29,103 nucleotides of DNA from assembly GCA_947088515.1 (NCBI GenBank), contig CAMUHA010000015.1, forward strand, positions 1 to 29,103. The letters run 5' to 3'. Numbering within the stretch: position 1 is the first letter of the stretch; each line of letters opens with the position of its first letter. The position numbers were made by a program, and so were the translations under genes. This DNA comes from an uncultured bacterium. GTDB taxonomy: Bacteria; Bacillota; Clostridia; Lachnospirales; Lachnospiraceae. Below the pieces are notes generated by a model. That model saw only the letters and a program-made list of their open reading frames with translations, had not been told where the DNA came from and ran no database searches. Shown piece after piece: positions 1-7,497 of the stretch.

Positions 1-725
1 CCAGAACATATGCCGTTGCTGCCAGCACACCCACCCTTTTATAAAAATTTGTTACCTCTTCACTGTCTGTACATTCCTTCCGGACAACTTCCTCCGTCCA
101 CCCATAATCCACTTTTTCTAATTCCAGATACAAAAATTCTTTTAACCCTAAAGATTTATAAATTTCCTTCAGAAGATTTTGTAAGAATATTTCATTTTTC
201 AGTGAATGCGCTTTATATAAAATTTTTTTGCTGATTTGTTTCTATGATAACAACAGATTTTGCTTCACAATGAAAATCGGAACCGCTGCGCCTGACAGAC
301 AGGACACATGATTCCGTATCTAAATGAAAATATTTCTTTATCTCTTCCCAGTCATTAGTCAGCCGCTCTAATAATTCATCCCAAAAACAAAACTGGATTT
401 TTTCCAGTCTTTGTAAATACTGTAACAGCCCCGGATACTTTTGATAAATACTTTTAACATAGTTTTCTTCAGCCAGTAATCTGCAGTAACTGTCATATTC
501 TTCTCTGACTGTTTGCCCGGACAATATCCCTGCCTTTTTACACACATGCAATTCAGCAATCAGACAGCGAACAGCAGCCCGATGGAATACCTCATATAAA
601 TCAATTCCTATACCTCTCCAAACACTTTCCTGCCAAAAGTTTATACTTTGATATCCATTTTGCAGTTTGCTTACCACCCTGTTAATTCTCTCTGCATAAA
701 AAGAAAAAAAAGTTTTATCATCCAT
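1..725 (-). pseudogene. lanM: Class II lanthipeptide synthetase LanM, N-terminal part, frameshifted and cut by window edge
   Basis: LanM enzymes dehydrate Ser/Thr in a precursor peptide and close thioether rings with Cys. The first frame (170 codons from 725) holds a helical region with KYPGLLQYLQRLEKIQFCFW and ERLTNDWEEI, then SDFHCEAKSVVIIETNQQ, which fits the start of the DUF4135 dehydratase core (GDSHxxGxxV-like). This frame stops at 213. The reading continues in the next frame as ILYKAHSLKNEIFLQNLL, then VDYGWTEEVVRKEC and VTNFYKRVGVLAA to position 1. These match the LanM YKPRSL, YGW and FYxRxGxLL blocks. Dropping one A from the A7 run (223-229) restores one continuous frame. About 240 residues are visible; the rest of the dehydratase and the LanC-like cyclase domain would lie outside. 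The N-terminus seems shorter than usual for LanM, and an in-frame stop lies just upstream of the chosen ATG. Assignment is by motif recall, without alignment. Confidence 0.8.
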
Positions 726-940
726 TTGAGTCTTTCCTGATTATATCCAACCCTACAATAAGCGCTCTGGTATCATCTAATTATCTCTATTTTCCCACCA
801 CCCCCACCGATGTGCAGCTTCTGATAGTTCTTAAAATTAACTTACCTTTTTCTTCCTTAAATGACAATGTACGTGTCCAAAACAGCCTTTTTTTGACCGT
901 GAAATAAATGTTTTAATGATCAGATAATTTTCTGGTAATA

Positions 941-1008
941 ATCGAGTAGGGGAGATTTCCTCTCCCCTCTCACACCACCAGTACGTGCCGTTCGGCATAC
1001 GGCGGTTC
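941..1008 (-). ncRNA. Group II intron domains V and VI
   Basis: Domain V reads GAACCGCCGTATGCC, a GAAC loop, then GGCACGTAC and TGGTGG. The lower helix pairs CCGCC with GGTGG and GTA with TAC, but a single unpaired T (position 980) interrupts the 3' strand; without it the helix would be continuous. Domain VI is the stem GGGGAG/CTCCCC with the tail CTACTCGAT. Domain V carries the catalytic residues of the ribozyme, so the extra T may weaken splicing. Structure drawn by eye. Confidence 0.75.
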
Positions 1009-1869
1009 AACATAACTTCAAAGCATGACGCTCCAGATAATAATCGTAGCAACTGACAAGTCCAGCTTGTGACAGCTTTTCTTTTGAGATTGCCCTTACC
1101 ACACACGTTTTCGTCACTACCCATTGGTAACGGTCTCCGCAGTATGCCGTCACTCTTGCTAGGTCCTTTCCTATACCGAGTTTCTGCAATCCCCATTGTC
1201 TCTTTTTCGGCACTTTCCATTGTTTCCAGATTATTACCCTCAGCCGTGTACGCAAATGGGCGTCTATGTCATTCATTGCCGCTTTCATTGAGCCTATGCA
1301 AAGTAGTTTATCCACCCTCTGATTACCCAGTTTAGCTTCTGCACCCTTACCGCAAATGCCATTGACTGCTTTCTGCTTGTCAGCCCCCTTTAGTGTCCTC
1401 TTGAATTTCTCCAAGTCGATATCCACAATCCACTCATATCCCTCGTTTAAGAATACAAGCATTTCCCTGACTGCCATTTCACAGCTTCTGTTTGGGCAGA
1501 ATCCGTAACTGCCGTCCGAAAACAACGGTTCGCACATCGGACTGATTACCTGCGCAATCCCCTGCTGGATTACCCTGTCCATGACAGTCGGTATCCCGAT
1601 TTTCCTTCTGCTTCCATTCGGTTTAGTATTTCTACCCGTCTGACTGTCTGGGGCTTATAGCTCCTTTTCCTGATCTGCTCCCTGATACTGTCCCAGTTCT
1701 CACGGATAAATCCGTCAAGTTCCTCTGTCTCCATGCCCTCCACGCCGCCTGCACCTTTGTTGGCGCAGACTTTCTTATACGCTTCGTTCATGTTTCTTTT
1801 GTCCAGTATCTTTTCCAACAACTCCGACATACTTTGTGTGCTTCGCTCCTTTCCGCTCCCTGCGGTCAC
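1007..1869 (-). pseudogene. ltrA: Group II intron reverse transcriptase/maturase, frameshifted and internally deleted
   Basis: The first frame (1869 to 1570) has the LtrA start region: MSELLEKILDKRNMNEAYKK, then NKGAGGVEGMETEELDGFI and SYKPQTVRRVEI. The protein then continues in another frame as TKPNGSRRKIGIPTVMDRVI (frame change near 1620-1630). The second frame shows SYGFCPNRSCEMAVREM and WIVDIDLEKF. Directly after this it jumps to sequence typical of the maturase C-terminus, IDAHLRTRLRVIIWKQWK and LQKLGI. The segment between, including the YADD polymerase active site and thumb, is missing. The product could not be an active reverse transcriptase. A shortened maturase-like protein is conceivable but the frameshift argues against it. 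Any splicing would need help in trans. Confidence 0.85.
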
Positions 1870-2333
1870 TCCTACGTTGTGCGTTTACGGCTCATTTACG
1901 TTTCGCCTACATCCGCTGTCAGATATCCACAGGTACATACATTCGTCTGCACGGTTACATTGTTCAGCCCTTCGGCTTTCGCCTACTATGGCTTCTGCTG
2001 ACTTCTCACTATAAATCGTTTTCAACCGCAGGCAGGATAATTCAACCAGTACCTGCGTCCGCGAAACCTCACGGGATAAGTCCGTGTTCTTTTCTCGTCT
2101 CCCCTCCTGATTTACGCCTATGGGTTACGGCTACCTTTAGGGCTTCATTGTCTGTTGTCAATTTACCCACCATATACGCCTTGTTATCAGGTTTCTATCC
2201 GTAGGGCTACGATTTCGCTATCCCTTCTTCTCGCCTGCATCTCACGATACAGACCTTGGGAGTCGCTATGAAGTTCGTCGGTAGCTACGCCTAAGTGGAC
2301 TTTCACCACAGAACACGGGCATGCCCGTCATAC

Positions 2334-2363
2334 AACAAAAAATTACCGCCCTTATAGCGGTAA
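2334..2363 (-). terminator. Rho-independent terminator after the kinase/precursor-peptide genes
   Basis: On the minus strand TTACCGC pairs with GCGGTAA around a TATAAGG loop, followed by TTTTTTG. It starts eight bases after the stop of the 43-residue peptide gene. In lanthipeptide operons a weak terminator between precursor and synthetase commonly lowers synthetase expression, and this one sits in that place. The group II intron begins right behind its T-run. Confidence 0.8.
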
Positions 2364-2371
2364 CTTTCATT

Positions 2372-2503
2372 TCAACAGCAGAAAATTGTAAGAAATGCTG
2401 TATTTATGGTATAAATTATGTCTTCATTATTTTCTTCCATAAGAAGCGTTGTTTCCTGATCCAGATTACCAGCATACAAATTACAATCCTCCTGTTCGTG
2501 CAT
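2372..2503 (-). CDS. Candidate lanthipeptide precursor (lacticin 481/salivaricin A-like), 43 aa
   Basis: This short ORF begins MHEQEDCNLY and ends TINTAFLTIFCC. The start has GGAAGGG six bases upstream. The first residues recall the lacticin 481 leader (MKEQ...NLL), and the Leu-Leu-Met near residue 20 falls where leaders of that group end. The C-terminus ending in aromatic-CC recalls salivaricin A (VFVCC) and lacticin 481 (FTCC). Thr32, Thr35 and Thr39 with Cys42 and Cys43 could form two rings. It lies 38 bases after the sensor kinase stop, on the same strand, with a terminator behind and lanM beyond the intron. Odd points: no GG/GA/GS cleavage motif and no middle Cys of the usual first ring, so it may be degenerate or belong to a divergent subgroup. 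A signalling peptide for the adjacent kinase is an alternative. The assignment rests on motif recall and position. Confidence 0.6.
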   Translation of the reverse strand: MHEQEDCNLYAGNLDQETTLLMEENNEDIIYTINTAFLTIFCC

Positions 2504-2541
2504 ACTTTTCCCTTCCATTCATTGTCCCCCTCTTGTAAATA

Positions 2542-3834
2542 TTATTCTAGCATAATAACCTGTGTGGAAAAAATTCCATCCCGACACTCCCGTTTAATGC
2601 TGCCTTCATGCTTGCCTACTATAAATTCAACATTCTGCAGTCCAATTCCATGTACTTTTTTATCGGTCTTTGTGGTTTTTAATTTATCAGGATTTAGGTC
2701 AGGACGACAGGTATTTTCCATTTTTACTATAATCGCATTGCCTGCCTGCTTCACTGAGAAAATAATTTTCTTTTTTTCTCCTCCCTCCTCACATCCTTCT
2801 ATTGCATTATCCCAAAGATTTCCAAAGAGCACGCCCCAGTCTCTTAAACTTTCTTCATCCCCCTGACGCAGATTACAATCATACTCCTCTTCAACTTGAA
2901 TACTTTTCTTTTGTGCATCTGAAATTTTTGTCTGCAATAAATAATCCAATACGGGATGGCCTGTCTTTTTTTCACACTCTTCTCCACTGCTTTTTAGAAG
3001 GTTTCCCAGATACCCCTGCGCCTGGGTAAGCTCACCACGCAAAAGGAGTCTTTGAAGCAAAATCAAATGGTTCCTGAAATCATGATAAATCTGGTCCTTT
3101 TCTCTGGACTTCTTTTCCATTGCCTCATACTTGTTAGAGTAGAGTGCATTCTGGATCCTGATTTGCTCATACAGCTTTTGATACTTTTGTTTTATAAAGT
3201 AAAATGTAAACAGTATCAATACGAAAGGATAAAGCAGCATAATAATTTTCCAGTTATCTATTGCTTTTTCTTCGTGCTCATAGAAAAAAATTTTATCGCA
3301 CAAAATTAATCCCAGATGCTCCGCCGCCACTATGATTATCCATGCAACTTTGCCCGCTTTAAAGTAATAAGCGGTTTCTGTTTTTTTTCTGTACAGTAAT
3401 ACGATTAAAACTGCCATAAGGATTCTGGCTGTCAGATATACTACAATTCTTTCAACACCAATCTGAATCTGGCTGGTAAGAAAATCCTTGTGAAGTAAGG
3501 CAGCCGCAATCCCAATATGTAAGAACAGATCCAGGCAGTAAAGTGTTTCATAATATAACGCATACGCCGTACAGATAAGACGTTTTTCCCTCTTACAGCA
3601 TATCAAAGCAAAAATCCAGCAGAATAAGATACTGAATATCAGCCATGCCCTTGAATACATTATATACGTTCTCTGATATATAGTCAGCCCTGAAAGTATC
3701 GTCATTCCTGCTATCATGATCCATTTCCGACAGCCGGATATCTTCTGCTGCAAAACACAGTCGACAAACAGACATGCCCCTGCTATTTCTGCTACTGACA
3801 AAAGGTTCTGTATACACCATAATCCTGTAATCAC
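2542..3834 (-). CDS. GHKL-type sensor histidine kinase (AgrC/ComD-like), 430 aa
   Basis: Membrane sensor kinase of the peptide-quorum type. The N-terminal half (about residues 1-215) is hydrophobic with about six membrane segments, the usual sensing module for secreted peptides. A dimerisation helix follows with the phospho-acceptor motif YHDFRNHLILLQ. The C-terminal GHKL ATPase has the N-box LFGNLWDNAIEGCEE and the G-box HGIGLQNVEFIVGKHEGS. Full length for the family. Its start ATG overlaps the stop of the upstream response regulator by four bases (ATGA), so the two are translationally coupled. The likely ligand is a peptide; the small gene directly downstream makes that peptide, or its modified product, an attractive candidate, but this is inference. 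Confidence 0.9.
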   Translation of the reverse strand: MITGLWCIQNLLSVAEIAGACLFVDCVLQQKISGCRKWIMIAGMTILSGLTIYQRTYIMYSRAWLIFSILFCWIFALICCKREKRLICTAYALYYETLYCLDLFLHIGIAAALLHKDFLTSQIQIGVERIVVYLTARILMAVLIVLLYRKKTETAYYFKAGKVAWIIIVAAEHLGLILCDKIFFYEHEEKAIDNWKIIMLLYPFVLILFTFYFIKQKYQKLYEQIRIQNALYSNKYEAMEKKSREKDQIYHDFRNHLILLQRLLLRGELTQAQGYLGNLLKSSGEECEKKTGHPVLDYLLQTKISDAQKKSIQVEEEYDCNLRQGDEESLRDWGVLFGNLWDNAIEGCEEGGEKKKIIFSVKQAGNAIIVKMENTCRPDLNPDKLKTTKTDKKVHGIGLQNVEFIVGKHEGSIKRECRDGIFSTQVIMLE

Positions 3835-4541
3835 ATTTCCTCCACATATCTCATAACAAGCTCTTTTACTCTGGCTACATGCGCCTTTCCAATTTTCAGT
3901 TCATCCCCATTCTCCATAACGACTTTTTCCGCAGAATATTTCCTGATTTTCTCCATATTGATAATATACCCTCTCTTAACCAATATAAAGTTTTTATAGC
4001 CTTGAAGCTCTGTTCCTATGTCTTTAATTGGCTTTCTAATTGTTGTTTTCTCTCTGCCATCTACAACAAAGATGCAATACTTACCTTCTTTATAAATATA
4101 TACAATAAGGTTGATAGGAATTATTTCCACACTGCTTTGCCGGATAATCTTATAAATCTTTTTTCTGTTATCCTCCAACTGATTAAGAATTCTTCCAGTT
4201 AACGCATCCCATCCTCTGTCAAGCTGATCCTTCGTAAAGTAGTCAAAGGCTTTCACCCGGTAGCCTTCCGTTGCATATTCCGGGTAAGACGAAACAAAGA
4301 CTAACAGTAGTCTGCTGTCTTTGTTTCTGATCTTATCTGCCATCTCCACCCCGTCCAGCTCCGGCATCTTAATGTCAGAAAAGCAAAGTTGATATTTATC
4401 TGCCTCCAGGTTATTTAGGAAATTGATTGGAGACAGATAAATATCAACTATTGTCTTATCCTTAAAATCTGTTTCCAGAATCTTTTTCTTAAACATGTCC
4501 GCATATATGACATTATCATCCACTACTGCTACTCTAATCAT
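3831..4541 (-). CDS. LytTR-family response regulator, 236 aa
   Basis: Partner of the downstream GHKL kinase. The receiver domain (residues 1-120) has acidic Asp8/Asp9, phospho-acceptor Asp56 in CFSDIKMPELDG, Ser84 and Lys104 (FDYFTKDQ). The C-terminal LytTR DNA-binding domain (about 140-236) contains IVYIYKEGKYCIFVV and the late motif NFILVKRGYIINMEKI. AgrA-like regulators of this type bind paired short repeats upstream of peptide operons. The start is the ATG at 4541. The 195 bases upstream are very AT-rich and probably hold the promoter, but I could not choose one. Directly repeated CCTTTTAT copies near 4682-4698 are a weak candidate operator. Confidence 0.92.
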   Translation of the reverse strand: MIRVAVVDDNVIYADMFKKKILETDFKDKTIVDIYLSPINFLNNLEADKYQLCFSDIKMPELDGVEMADKIRNKDSRLLLVFVSSYPEYATEGYRVKAFDYFTKDQLDRGWDALTGRILNQLEDNRKKIYKIIRQSSVEIIPINLIVYIYKEGKYCIFVVDGREKTTIRKPIKDIGTELQGYKNFILVKRGYIINMEKIRKYSAEKVVMENGDELKIGKAHVARVKELVMRYVEEM

Positions 4542-4736
4542 TATTTTGCCCTTATCTTCAGTCCGGTTTGAAGCCCTTTTCTAATTTTATAATTAATTAT
4601 ATCATTGATGCCTGTAAATTTGCAATTATAATATATTATATTAATTATAAAATAAACGCAAAAAAGTTCTTTTCATTATTACCTTTTATTCCTTTTATCC
4701 GGCAATTCATCAAGCTGAAACCTCCTTAAACCTAAT

Positions 4737-5715
4737 ATGTTTGCGGTAGACGGCTTTTATATTATGCCAAATTTTTAAAAAACGAATACAATGTGATTGC
4801 CATTGCCATAAGCGGAACCAACAAGCAGAATATCAAAGCGGACACCTTCTATTGGGGCCACGGTCAAAACCATTATACAATACTGGAGAAAGCAAAAGAT
4901 ATTATTTTAGAGCCCCAGAATTACATTGATTTAATAAAGGGAAATAGATTAACAAAAGCGTATTCTCTGGATGAAATCCGAAATGCCGCCATTGATATGC
5001 ACAACTGTTTGAGAGAAATCAAGGTAACAGAAGCACATAAACCTGTTTTCATTGCAGGGATATTAATTGCGTTAAGTGATGAGGATTTTTCAAAAGGTTA
5101 TTCTATGTTTACATCCTATAAACTGGTCATGCAAAATATCCAGAACGCCATAGAAAATATCCTTAAAGACAGTGAAATTAAGAACGGCAGAGTCGGCTAC
5201 ATAAAGCAGGTTTTCAGTACCCTTTTGGATAATACAAAGTTTGCAGAAATTCCACTGGGCCATTCTAAATCCATTACTTGGTATATTGAACAGCTGGAGA
5301 TGAAGATTGAACCAATGATGGATTACGAATGGCTGTGCGAAGCATACATGAAAACCGATTATACAAAGCTTACACAAGATGATTTCCAGCAAACTGTGAA
5401 TGAACCTTGCTTATCTGGTAAGTCAACTATAAAGGCAGCGTAGGAGAAGCATTTTATCAATCAGAACCATTTGGGGCATCTGATGACGTTAATGTTTTAT
5501 ATGCTTAAAACTTTTGGAAAATGAATAAATATATCGCTATGTTTCTTATAACCATAATCAAAGCGGAGCACTACCGCTTTGGATATGGAAGAAAGTGGAC
5601 AATGGAAAAAATGAAAGAAACTACAATAAGACTGCCGGGCCTTATAGATGGAAGTCCGGATTTTACATACATGGAAAATTATATAAAATCTTTACCCTAT
5701 AGTGACAAGATTTAA
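4737..5715 (+). pseudogene. Remnant of type I/IIG restriction-modification gene (N-6 methylase start joined to specificity-domain end)
   Basis: MFAVDG (4737) is followed, one base out of frame at a short T-run, by RLLYYAKFLKNEYNVIAIAI and SGTNKQNIKADTFYWG. This is the typical start of an N-6 adenine DNA methylase subunit in Clostridia. The open part runs to 5443. The last part is read in other frames: VNYKGSVGEAFYQSEPF and ASDDVNVLYA, then after an in-frame TAA (5503-5505) MNKYIAMFLITII, HYRFGYGRKW and YMENYIKSLPYSDKI. This matches the target-recognition end of S-subunit or fused methylase-specificity proteins. The methyltransferase catalytic core (NPPY-type motif) is absent. It therefore looks like one gene, or an M-S pair, collapsed by internal deletion with at least two frame changes. 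Nothing here can be an active enzyme. Confidence 0.75.
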
Positions 5716-5718
5716 TAC

Positions 5719-5880
5719 GTTTATAAATTTTTTGTATCATCTGTGATGTTGCGCTTTTGGACATCACAAATAATGCAAAAACTCAGCAGGCAGTCTCAAA
5801 TGCGTTTACCACATTTTCCGGCCTTTTGGGAAGTCCCACATTGTATTATAGCGGGTTCAAACGTGTGCCGCTAGGCGCAC
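5719..5880 (+). other. Unidentified coding remnant
   Basis: An open frame without a start codon reads CDVALLDITNNAKTQQAVSN, then AFTTFSGLLGSPTLYYSGFK and RVPLGAP, before running into the terminator hairpin. The residue mix looks like real protein (repeated Gly/Ser/Leu pattern, no low complexity) but I do not recognise the family. It follows directly on the restriction-modification remnant and is probably another piece of the same decayed region. Chance open frame is possible. Confidence 0.3.
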
Positions 5881-5881
5881 C

Positions 5882-5927
5882 ACAAAAAAGCCCTGCATCC
5901 TCCGCTAAATACGGAGGGCAGGACTTT
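5882..5927 (-). terminator. Strong Rho-independent terminator of the sugar ABC transporter operon
   Basis: On the minus strand AGTCCTGCCCTCCG pairs with CGGAGGATGCAGGGCT around a TATTTAG loop, followed by TTTTTTG. It lies about 35 bases after the stop of the last binding-protein gene. The plus strand side also ends in a T-rich stretch (TTTTGTTTTT), so it may stop transcription from both directions. Confidence 0.9.
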
Positions 5928-5961
5928 TGTTTTTAAGGATTACAAATACCAGACCAAAGAA

Positions 5962-7470
5962 TTATTTGGATGCTTTCCACTCATCAATCTGTTTCTGATA
6001 TTCCGCACGGATTGTCTCAAGCCCGGCTTTTTCCAGCTCTTCATACAAAGCGGGAATAGCTTCTTCGGGATTTCTTGTACCAGTGTAAAGCTCTTTCTTA
6101 TAACGGTCCATAACCAGTGAGCAGTTGGCGATTTCTGTCTCAACATTGGAACGGTCAAAGTTAAATCCAAGCAATACGGAAGATGCTGCTGTATCGTTCC
6201 ATTCTTCCACTTTTGTCCACTGATCAGCAGGGTTTGGAGCTACCGGATATAATTTAAAGTAAGTTGCCTGGGAATAAGTTGCCGGGCTGTAGCAGTTTTC
6301 GCTTCTGGTAATGGTGCCATCATCATTCTTTGTAAAGTCAGTGCCTTCGATACCATAAGCAAACATATTTCTCATAGTTTCGTCAGTGTTTACAAATTCA
6401 AGGTATTTTAACGCTTCTGTTTTATATTTGGAGGAAACAGAAATAGCGTTCACAGAGCCTAAAATTGAAGTTGTGGAGTAAATCGGCCCTGCAAAAGGTT
6501 CTGCATAAACATCTTTTCCACGTCCTGTTGCCCAGGATACTTCTGCACCAGGGAATCCCTGACCAGAAGAAACCACGCACCACTTAGGTCCCTGATCTGT
6601 GGTAGCGGCATCGGGATTGATCAGTCCGTCATTATACCATTTGTGCATATGCTTCAAGGTGTTCATAATATCATCCTGCTCAAACACATTTACTACCTTT
6701 GTGCTCTCGTCATCATAGCGCACGCCGATTGCAGGAATCGGTGATTCATAATTCATAAGAAATCCGTTAATACCATCAGAAGCAATAGACAGCGCATACT
6801 GTGTATTCTGGATGTCCCCTGCCTTTATGGCATCCTGGATGGTATAAAGAACCGGGTCAAGGTCATCCACATCATGAATGTTTTCCCAGTCAATATTGTA
6901 TTTGTCCGCCACTTCTTTATCCCATACCCAGTACTGTGTCTGTGAGGAATCTTTATAAGTAGGTATAGAATAAATCTTACCGTTTACCTTCACGCCTTCC
7001 CATACCTTGTCAGGAATCAGCTCTGTCAGCCCTGGTGTTTCTGCCAGCATATCTGTCAGGTCTGCAAATGCGCCAAGAGCAATACCGGATGTATATTTGT
7101 CTCCGTTGGTAAACATGATATCCCAGTACTCGCCGGAATTAATCATAGCTGTTACCTTATCGCTCCATACACCCCAGTCCAGATAGGAGATTTCCACACC
7201 AATACCAATCTTTTCGATTGAATATTCATTCATGGCTGCAATTACCGCATCGTTGTTCTGGGGAATACCGCCAATCTGAATCCATTTAAGCATAACTGTT
7301 TCTCCGCTGCCTGCGCTGCCGGAACCGCCGTCTTTCTCTGAAGACGCGCCGTCAGATGCGCTTCCACCGCTGGAGGCATTGCCGCCGGAGCCGCCGCACC
7401 CTGCCAGTACCATTGCTGCCATCACTACTACAAGCATGGAAGCCAAAATCCTTGAAAATAACTTTTTCAT
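5962..7470 (-). CDS. ABC transporter extracellular solute-binding lipoprotein (copy 2), 502 aa
   Basis: Carbohydrate-binding lipoprotein of a carbohydrate importer. The signal peptide MKKLFSRILASMLVVVMAAM ends in the lipobox LAGC, with Cys25 for lipid anchoring, followed by a Gly/Ser-rich linker (about residues 26-53). The mature part begins VMLKWIQIGGIPQNNDAVIA, and the C-terminal part shows LLGFNFDRSNVETEIANC, typical of the LplA/DUF3502-type oligosaccharide-binding proteins. The start ATG follows AGGGG seven bases upstream. It is last in the operon, 27 bases after the YtcP-like permease, and ends before a strong terminator. It is clearly paralogous to the first gene of the same operon (shared IYTGxxxPE-like and FxFDxSxV motifs). 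The ligand is inferred from neighbours to be an N-glycan-derived oligosaccharide. Confidence 0.93.
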   Translation of the reverse strand: MKKLFSRILASMLVVVMAAMVLAGCGGSGGNASSGGSASDGASSEKDGGSGSAGSGETVMLKWIQIGGIPQNNDAVIAAMNEYSIEKIGIGVEISYLDWGVWSDKVTAMINSGEYWDIMFTNGDKYTSGIALGAFADLTDMLAETPGLTELIPDKVWEGVKVNGKIYSIPTYKDSSQTQYWVWDKEVADKYNIDWENIHDVDDLDPVLYTIQDAIKAGDIQNTQYALSIASDGINGFLMNYESPIPAIGVRYDDESTKVVNVFEQDDIMNTLKHMHKWYNDGLINPDAATTDQGPKWCVVSSGQGFPGAEVSWATGRGKDVYAEPFAGPIYSTTSILGSVNAISVSSKYKTEALKYLEFVNTDETMRNMFAYGIEGTDFTKNDDGTITRSENCYSPATYSQATYFKLYPVAPNPADQWTKVEEWNDTAASSVLLGFNFDRSNVETEIANCSLVMDRYKKELYTGTRNPEEAIPALYEELEKAGLETIRAEYQKQIDEWKASK

Positions 7471-7497
7471 ATTAAAACCCCTTTCTTTATTTAATTA

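Larger units (their letters stand above)
941..2333 (-). mobile_element. Group II intron with decayed maturase ORF
   Basis: On the minus strand the 5' part has the typical domain I text GTGGTGAAAGTCCAC and GTAGCTACCGACGAACTT. The 3' part has a recognisable domain V (about 974-1008) and domain VI (about 941-970). The maturase remnant sits between. The 3' end at 941 is supported by the terminal AT and by an unpaired A seven bases from the end, where the branch point normally lies. The 5' end is best placed at 2333, giving GTATG (compare GUGYG); 2316 (GTGTT) is an alternative. The element starts directly after the T-run of a hairpin terminator, the target preference known for bacterial class C introns, though I cannot assign the class. 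It separates the candidate lanthipeptide precursor from lanM, both on the same strand, so splicing could rejoin the transcript. Confidence 0.85.

Noticed and set aside
10..234. Plus-strand ORF of 74 codons at the left edge
   Set aside because: It is antisense to the continued lanM frame, which matches known LanM motifs; no start signal.
837..1220. Minus-strand ORF of 127 codons over the intron 3' end
   Set aside because: It overlaps domain V, domain VI and the maturase end in another frame; no family features.
2372..2503. Reading the small peptide as an AgrD-type autoinducer precursor
   Set aside because: No Cys-containing core followed by an acidic C-terminal tail, and no AgrB-like protease nearby; the terminal FCC and adjacent lanM favour a lanthipeptide. 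Not fully excluded.
2321..2866. Plus-strand ORF of 181 codons
   Set aside because: Antisense to the precursor-peptide gene and the end of the sensor kinase; composition is a mirror of those genes.
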